A stretch of DNA of 64,000 nt from Actinomycetota bacterium. GTDB lineage: Bacteria > Actinomycetota > Actinomycetes > Actinomycetales > Dermatophilaceae. Made by a program: the position numbers and the translations under genes. The number at the start of each line of letters is the position of its first letter. Within the stretch, counting starts at the first letter, position 1. The stretch spans positions 1 through 64,000 of the forward strand of contig JAIUPO010000020.1 of the NCBI GenBank assembly GCA_020160805.1, given 5' to 3'. Below, one piece after another: positions 58,786-64,000 of the stretch. The notes beneath the pieces were generated by a model, which was given only the letters and a program-made list of their open reading frames with translations, had not been told where the DNA came from and searched no databases.

Positions 58786-61614
58786 CTAATCCTCGTCCTC
58801 GTCGAAGTCGAACTCCTGCTGTGACGAGCGCGGCGTCGAGGCGTACTTGCGCGCCTGTTCGTTCACGTCACCCCACGCGCTCACCAGACCGTTGAAGAGG
58901 ATTGCGTCCTTCGTGTCCTTCTTCTTCTCCGCCTCATGGAACAGCAGGAACCCCAACTCCTTCACCGCATCCAGGTTCACGCGCGTCTGCACCGACGGCA
59001 GCAGCTCGGCCACCTTGTCGGCGCCATCCTTGGCCATCACGGCCGCGAGACGAACCGTCGCCTCCCAGACGCTCACCCGCTCGTCGGCTGCTGCATCCCA
59101 AGCTCCTTCGAGCTGGACAGGTGGGAGCAGGCGTGCCTTGCCACCCTTCGCCTCGAAGATGCCGCCGCGTTCGAGTGCGCCAATCGATGTGTCGGAGGAT
59201 CGTGCAAGCTGATCCGCGATACCGGAGTTCTCCCGTGCCCAACCGTATTGTCGGTACCACTTCACCGCGAAGCGTGTGTCTGGATCAAAGTCGGACTCCT
59301 GCTCGCCGATCACCTCGTCGAGGGTGGAGTTGATGAGGAGGAGCGCATCCTTCACGCTCATGTCCGACCCATCCGCCTCGCGCACTCGTGAATAGCGCGA
59401 GAACACCGAGATTCCAGGACCGATAGCCGCCTGGGCGAGGTCTACTGGAGCGATTGATCCCTGAATGAGCTTGTGCAGCGCTTCCGGCAGCTCGACCTTT
59501 AGCGCGGAGACGAACGCGCGGCGCGTCGTCGCCGGGGCGTTCTCGGGGCGCGGGCGGCAGGACAGCACGATCGAGGAGGCGAGAGCGTTTGTGCCTACGC
59601 TTATCATCCGGCCCCCGCGTTCGCTGCGCATAGGCCAGGTTGCCGTGATCTCCCAACCTGCGTCTATGAGCCCATCCAGAAGTGTGTGCCAGCCTGTGGA
59701 GGAAGTTCCCGCGTCTCGCGTGTCTTGCTGCTTGTACGCGTAGTACACCGTGAGAGGAACAGTCGGATTCGCGCCCTCCCGAATCCTGTGGAAGACGGAG
59801 TTGAACCCCTTGACGAAGAACTGCTCGGCTCCGCTTCTGCCGCTGTGCCGGTACGGGTTTGCAACGAGCTCCTCGTTCTTCGGCGTGAGCATGGTGCCGA
59901 CTGTTTCAGGTTGCACGTCCTGCAGGGAGCGGCGCAGCCAGACGTAGAAGAAGTCTGACAAATCGGAGTATCCGATGTTGTCGTAGTAGGGCGGGTCAGT
60001 CGAGATTGCGAGGCCGGAGTAGTCTCGGGCCATTGCGTTGGCCTGGACAGCGTCCCCAGCGGCGCTTGCCGGCAAACGTTCGATTGCCTTCGCCGACGTC
60101 TCGACGGAGATACCGAGGTCGCCTGCTGCTCCAGCGAATGGACTCACCTCCACGTAGTCCCAGGCCATCGGTATTGCTTGCCGGGCAAAGAGGTTTCGAG
60201 CCTGGTCTCTTCCGTTGGACCACGTGACAAGACTGTTGCTCAGGTCGGCCGTTCGACTAACCGCTAGGGCGAGGTAAGTCGCGATGGCGTCGGCGTACGC
60301 CTCGGCACCCACCCCGCCTGCTTCGAGGCGAGGACCGTGCGCCATCCCCGCTGCGAGGGCATCTGTCAGCACAAGCTCGCGTGCCTCCCTTACGAGGTCG
60401 CTCAGGGTTGTGAGTGCGACGAGCTGACGGTTGGTGAACAGGTCCGAGAACGTTGTGAGCCCGTATGGAGGTGTCCAGATGTTTCGTGGGTCGTATGGAA
60501 GTTCCTGCTCTGGAATGTCCTCTGGGCGATGCACCTGTGCAGCTTCGACGTGCTCGGGACTTGGTGACGCATACAGGCGGCCTCGTCCGCCGTCGGCGAC
60601 GATCGCAATCAGGTGAGCACCCATGCGGCCAGCTGCTCCCTCGGATTTGAGGTACTCGCTCGAAATCGGGGTTCCGTCTGCAAGGCTCACCGCACCGCGG
60701 CCGGTTCGCGTACCGTCCTCCTCGCTGCTGGGGCCGTCGGCGTCGTGGCGCACTTCGTATCGAACCTCGCCATCCACGACGTTCGCAGCGACCCACGCCT
60801 CCTTTCCCTTCTTCTTGCTAAGCCACCACGATCGAACCAGCGGCACCTCGATGGGGTTCGCAGGATTGGGGCTCTTGACTGTGCGTGCCCAGACCCACGC
60901 GATCACATCACGCTCGCCACCGCCCGGCACCGAGACCTTGGGGTAGTGCTTGCCGATCCGTTCCTTCGCCCTCTCGCGTATCCATTCGCCGTACCGACGA
61001 ACGTCCTCGGCTAGGCCTTCCGCTCGAACCCAACCGTTGCGTGTTCCAGCGGACTTAGGGAAGACGGGCGAGATTCCCGTAAACCTCGGCGGAATCTCAA
61101 CCTGTGCTTTGTTGATGAGCACGGCCAATGGATTGAGGTCGCTCGCGTGCGCTTCGAGCCCGAGTCGTTGTGCTTCGAGCGGGATCGCGCCACCGCCAGC
61201 GAAAGGGTCGAGCACAGCCGGCAGTTCACCGTTGTTGCTCTTGCGAATCTCCTCACGAGCCTGTCGCAGCAGGGTTTCATCGTTGCAGTTCTCCCACACG
61301 ACGAGCTTCTCCAGGAGCTCGTGAAGTCGTGCGCGTTCAGCATCCTGATCCTCGACAGTCGGGAACTCGTCAGGGCGCGATGACGGGTCGTCGACGAGCT
61401 GCGCGAAGAGAACTGCTCGCGCCGCTGCGAGTGGTCGGCGCGCCCAGTACAGGTGCAGCGTCGAGGGGTGGCCGTGCCGGATCGACTTCTCGCGCGATGC
61501 TTCAGCGTTGATTGCTTCGAGCGGCAGCGAGACTTCGATGAGCTTCTTCTTGGGTGCGTTGGTCACGGGGCTTCTCTCACTGCCGTTGGTCTGCATGTCT
61601 GTGGGGTGGGTCAT
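58786..61614 (-). CDS. DUF1156 adenine-specific DNA methylase (PglX1/COG1743-like)
   Basis: A 942-residue methylase. The N-terminal DUF1156 region (KKLIEVSLPLEAINAEASRE, GHPSTLHLYWARRPLAAARA) is complete. The SAM site is VLDPFAGGGAIPLEA (135-149) and the catalytic motif TDPPYYDNIGYSDLSDFFYV lies near residue 540, so it should methylate N6 of adenine. In BREX type 3 a DUF1156 methylase (PglXI) marks host DNA. It probably provides self-recognition for the helicase, nuclease and ATPase beside it. ATG 61614 overlaps the helicase stop by four bases. Confidence 0.9.
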   Translation of the reverse strand: MTHPTDMQTNGSERSPVTNAPKKKLIEVSLPLEAINAEASREKSIRHGHPSTLHLYWARRPLAAARAVLFAQLVDDPSSRPDEFPTVEDQDAERARLHELLEKLVVWENCNDETLLRQAREEIRKSNNGELPAVLDPFAGGGAIPLEAQRLGLEAHASDLNPLAVLINKAQVEIPPRFTGISPVFPKSAGTRNGWVRAEGLAEDVRRYGEWIRERAKERIGKHYPKVSVPGGGERDVIAWVWARTVKSPNPANPIEVPLVRSWWLSKKKGKEAWVAANVVDGEVRYEVRHDADGPSSEEDGTRTGRGAVSLADGTPISSEYLKSEGAAGRMGAHLIAIVADGGRGRLYASPSPEHVEAAQVHRPEDIPEQELPYDPRNIWTPPYGLTTFSDLFTNRQLVALTTLSDLVREARELVLTDALAAGMAHGPRLEAGGVGAEAYADAIATYLALAVSRTADLSNSLVTWSNGRDQARNLFARQAIPMAWDYVEVSPFAGAAGDLGISVETSAKAIERLPASAAGDAVQANAMARDYSGLAISTDPPYYDNIGYSDLSDFFYVWLRRSLQDVQPETVGTMLTPKNEELVANPYRHSGRSGAEQFFVKGFNSVFHRIREGANPTVPLTVYYAYKQQDTRDAGTSSTGWHTLLDGLIDAGWEITATWPMRSERGGRMISVGTNALASSIVLSCRPRPENAPATTRRAFVSALKVELPEALHKLIQGSIAPVDLAQAAIGPGISVFSRYSRVREADGSDMSVKDALLLINSTLDEVIGEQESDFDPDTRFAVKWYRQYGWARENSGIADQLARSSDTSIGALERGGIFEAKGGKARLLPPVQLEGAWDAAADERVSVWEATVRLAAVMAKDGADKVAELLPSVQTRVNLDAVKELGFLLFHEAEKKKDTKDAILFNGLVSAWGDVNEQARKYASTPRSSQQEFDFDEDED

Positions 61615-64000
61615 CGCGGTGGTCCTCCGCGTCCCCAGTAGTCGCGCCAGACCTCGTTGTAGGAACGGGTGGTCGCGGATGGCTCCAGGTGGGTGAAGGC
61701 GTCGCTCACGTAGCGCAACCGGTCGTTGTCGGCACCGTTGGCCGAGACCTCGACCAGGGCGAGCCGGTGCCGGTCGCCTTGGGTCTGGGCGAAGGTGATC
61801 TCGTTGGTGGTGATGGTGAAGGTGTCGGAGCCTTCGATGCGGCCCTTGACCTCGATGTAGTGGACGAAGCCGCTCTGGTCGGTGGACTGGATGTCGTAGC
61901 CGGGGTTGTTGCGCGGCATCTCGAGGGGTTCGCGTCCGAGTGCTCGCTCGGCGGCGAGTACGGCTTCGACTGCTCGACGCTCGACTTCCTCGGTCTGGCG
62001 GGCGAAGGTCTGCGCTTCAGGCTCGTTGTCGGTCGCGAGGAGCGCGCTGGGGATGACGAGTGCGGCACCGCGGATGACGGCGGGGACTGCGACAAGGTTG
62101 GTGGCCTCATCGAGCTGTTCGAGCCGGTGGCTCAGCCGCTCATCGAGCTGTCGGGCGCGAACGAGTGCGGTCTCGGCGCGGAGCCTGCCGACGGTGCCTC
62201 CTCGTTCGAGGGCTTCGAGTCGGCTGTGTTCTCGATCCCAGTGGTTGATCTCGGCCAGCAGGCGATCCTTCACCTGCGCTCGGGTGCGCCCGGTCTCGAT
62301 GTCGAGGCGGGTCTTGATCTCGTCCATGCGGGGCTGGAGCCCCTCGCGGTAGGCCCAGGCGCGCACGAGCTTCTCGTGGTTCTGCCGCACCCAGTCGCCG
62401 ACCGCGATCTCAGCCACGGCTTCGGTCTCGGTCGAGTCGGGTCGGTCATAGTCCAGGTAGGGCGGTGCTGCGGAGACGGTGACGGTGCCGTCTTGTTCGA
62501 GGAGCGGGTAGTCGAAGTGATGAGAAACCGTGTCGGCATCGGCAGCCGTATTCTCGATGCGCTGCTCGACGCTGAACATCAGCATCGGCGCATCGGTCTG
62601 CTTGGTGCGCCGATCAACCAGCACCGTGCCCTGTTTGAGGGTGGGGCCGAGGTCGTCGATGGTTGCCTCGATCACGGCGTGCAGCAGCGGGTGGCCCGGT
62701 GCGATGAGGGAGGCGTCGGCGAGCCCGTCGGGGTGCATCCGTGAGAGCTCGAAAGTGATGCGCTCGTACTGCTCAGCGACGGGCGCCCACCGGTTGAGGC
62801 GACGCGCCGTGTCGATCACGCGGGCCGGCACGCGGGTGATCTCGTAGCGTCCGTTCTCGCGCTTGCGGATGCGCCCGCCGAGCCGGGTGAGCGCGGGGAG
62901 GAAGAAGGCGGCGATGTATCCAGGCTGGAGGCGGCGTTCGCGGGCCTTCTCCATCCGTGCCCGCACCTCGTCTAGGTTGAGCGCAGAGAACATCTCGGGG
63001 TGGAGCGCGCGCTCGGCGAGCATCTCGTCGAGGCCGTGGGAGACGCCGGCGTCGATGATCCGGTCGAGCTTGGCCTTGACCTGGGGCTGGTCGCCATAGC
63101 GGATGGCCTCGATCAGCAGGTCACGCAGCGAACGCTCCTGGAAGGCGTCGGCGTCGCCGAGCACGTTGAACAGGTTGCCGTTGTAGGCGATCGACATCTG
63201 GTCGATCTTCGCCAGCAGCCGAGTGAACACGTCGCCCTCGCGGGTGTCTCCGGCGACCATGTTCCACAGGTGGCAGACCTCGCGCTGGCCGATGCGGTGG
63301 ATGCGGCCGAAGCGCTGCTCGATGCGGTTCGGATTCCACGGCAGGTCATAGTTAACCATCAGGTGCGCACGCTGAAGGTTCAGACCTTCCCCGGCAGCGT
63401 CCGTAGCGAGCAGGACCACGGTGTCGGGGTTGTGGGTGAAGCGTTCGCGGGCGAGCTTGCGGTCTTCGCGGCGGGTGCCGCCGTGGATCGTGATGACCGA
63501 ATCGGCGCGCCCGAACTGAGCGGTGATCTTGGCTTGCAGGTAGTCGAGGGTGTCGCGGTGCTCGGTGAAGATGATGATCTTGCGAGCATCGCCGGAGCCG
63601 TCGTGGGTCAGGAGCTGCTGGTCGAGGATGGTGCGCAGCTGGACCCACTTCTTGTCATCGTCTTGCAGCCGGACGCGCCGGGCGACCTTGATGAGGTCTT
63701 CGAGGATCGCGATCTCAGCCCGCAGCTCGGGGATCGTCTGCGCAGCCGTAGCGAGATCGACAACCTGGTCTGCCTGTTCCTCGAACTGGGCGCGTTCCTC
63801 GTCGGTCGTCTCTTCGTCGAAGTCCTCGAAGTCATCGACCGAGAACGCGGGCAGCGCGTCGCTTCCGAAGTCAAGCGTGGTCTTGCCCGTCGTCCACTCG
63901 TCGATGTGCGAGGCGATGGAGGTGCTGAAGCGGGCATCGTCGGTGATGCGCTGCATGTCGCGCAGTTTCGTGTCGAGGCGCTGCTGGCGTCGTTCCAGCG
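61611..64000 (-). CDS. SNF2-type helicase with DUF3883, N-terminal part off the right edge
   Basis: The frame is open to base 64000 (LERRQQRLDTKLRDMQRITDD at the edge), so the N-terminal helicase lobe is outside. The visible 796 codons hold the second lobe: KIIIFTEHRDTLDYLQAKI, ATDAAGEGLNLQRAHLMVNY and the SNF2 arginine motif NRIEQRFGRIHRIGQ. A coiled-coil-like middle follows, and a C-terminal DUF3883 domain (PGYDIQSTDQSGFVHYIEVKG) of nuclease-like fold. It resembles BrxHII/DrmD-type defence helicases. Its stop overlaps the methylase start, so it is the first visible gene of the operon. Confidence 0.88.
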   Translation of the reverse strand, partial: LERRQQRLDTKLRDMQRITDDARFSTSIASHIDEWTTGKTTLDFGSDALPAFSVDDFEDFDEETTDEERAQFEEQADQVVDLATAAQTIPELRAEIAILEDLIKVARRVRLQDDDKKWVQLRTILDQQLLTHDGSGDARKIIIFTEHRDTLDYLQAKITAQFGRADSVITIHGGTRREDRKLARERFTHNPDTVVLLATDAAGEGLNLQRAHLMVNYDLPWNPNRIEQRFGRIHRIGQREVCHLWNMVAGDTREGDVFTRLLAKIDQMSIAYNGNLFNVLGDADAFQERSLRDLLIEAIRYGDQPQVKAKLDRIIDAGVSHGLDEMLAERALHPEMFSALNLDEVRARMEKARERRLQPGYIAAFFLPALTRLGGRIRKRENGRYEITRVPARVIDTARRLNRWAPVAEQYERITFELSRMHPDGLADASLIAPGHPLLHAVIEATIDDLGPTLKQGTVLVDRRTKQTDAPMLMFSVEQRIENTAADADTVSHHFDYPLLEQDGTVTVSAAPPYLDYDRPDSTETEAVAEIAVGDWVRQNHEKLVRAWAYREGLQPRMDEIKTRLDIETGRTRAQVKDRLLAEINHWDREHSRLEALERGGTVGRLRAETALVRARQLDERLSHRLEQLDEATNLVAVPAVIRGAALVIPSALLATDNEPEAQTFARQTEEVERRAVEAVLAAERALGREPLEMPRNNPGYDIQSTDQSGFVHYIEVKGRIEGSDTFTITTNEITFAQTQGDRHRLALVEVSANGADNDRLRYVSDAFTHLEPSATTRSYNEVWRDYWGRGGPPR

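Noticed and set aside
1-64000. CRISPR array
   Set aside because: No regularly spaced repeat-spacer pattern was seen; the only tandem arrays are the 19-bp and 101-bp repeats described.

Overview
The window is high-GC actinobacterial chromosome. It carries paired clpP1/clpP2, a mycothiol-dependent nitroreductase-type protein, a group II truncated haemoglobin, oligoribonuclease, many GTG starts, and a very frequent GTATGCC/GGCATAC word. Together these suggest a member of the Micrococcales near the Intrasporangiaceae/Dermatophilaceae; this is an inference from gene content and style, not a measured placement.

Two unlike segments meet at about 39.7 kb. Bases 1 to ~39.7 kb are core chromosome. From the left: a DUF222 (13E12-type) gene cut by the window edge, an MFS exporter, clpP2-clpP1 with a ClgR-like box and a very strong terminator, a vapBC toxin-antitoxin pair, a frameshifted small secreted protein, a second MFS protein and trigger factor. 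An IS3-family element (8286-9584, 4-bp target duplication) lies between tig and tRNA-Pro/tRNA-Gly. Next comes a 2-kb graveyard of deleted and frameshifted genes (M20 peptidase, two sugar ABC permeases, a shortened nagA). Housekeeping follows: a mucin-like surface protein, trmB, a SpoIIE-type phosphatase, rpiB, the nitroreductase, pepN, an MscS channel, glbO, a phosphodiesterase, an alpha-glucosidase, an IMPase, a thioesterase, glgX, two SDRs, a TetR regulator, an AspT/YidE-type transporter, ettA, ssb, two dynamin-like GTPases, tRNA-Arg with a 101-bp tandem repeat behind it, an M20D amidohydrolase, a PrsW-like protease and orn. Nine starts in the window sit 5-8 bases behind a TANNNT box with no Shine-Dalgarno, so leaderless transcription looks common.

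From ~39.7 kb to the right edge the sequence looks like a mobile defence island. The GTATGCC word almost vanishes and the genes are accessory: a resolvase-like HTH protein, a second-type DprA, a small membrane protein, a three-gene CBASS operon (capV patatin, CD-NTase, Cap2 E2-E1 fusion; no Cap3 seen), a 1163-residue MobF/TrwC relaxase-helicase, and a 5-methylcytosine methyltransferase. An apparent second gene with its own Shine-Dalgarno sits inside the methyltransferase gene in another frame.

The last 13 kb are one leftward, tightly packed gene train entering from beyond the right edge: SNF2 helicase with DUF3883, DUF1156 adenine methylase, YhcG/DUF1016 nuclease, HEPN-DUF499 ATPase, then an OLD-family ATPase/TOPRIM nuclease and a UvrD-like helicase arranged like Gabija gajA-gajB. 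Helicase, methylase and large ATPase recall BREX type 3 and DISARM-like methylation-based defence, but no PglZ is present in the window. Continuous packing of this module with a Gabija-like pair is the best candidate here for an undescribed composite defence system.
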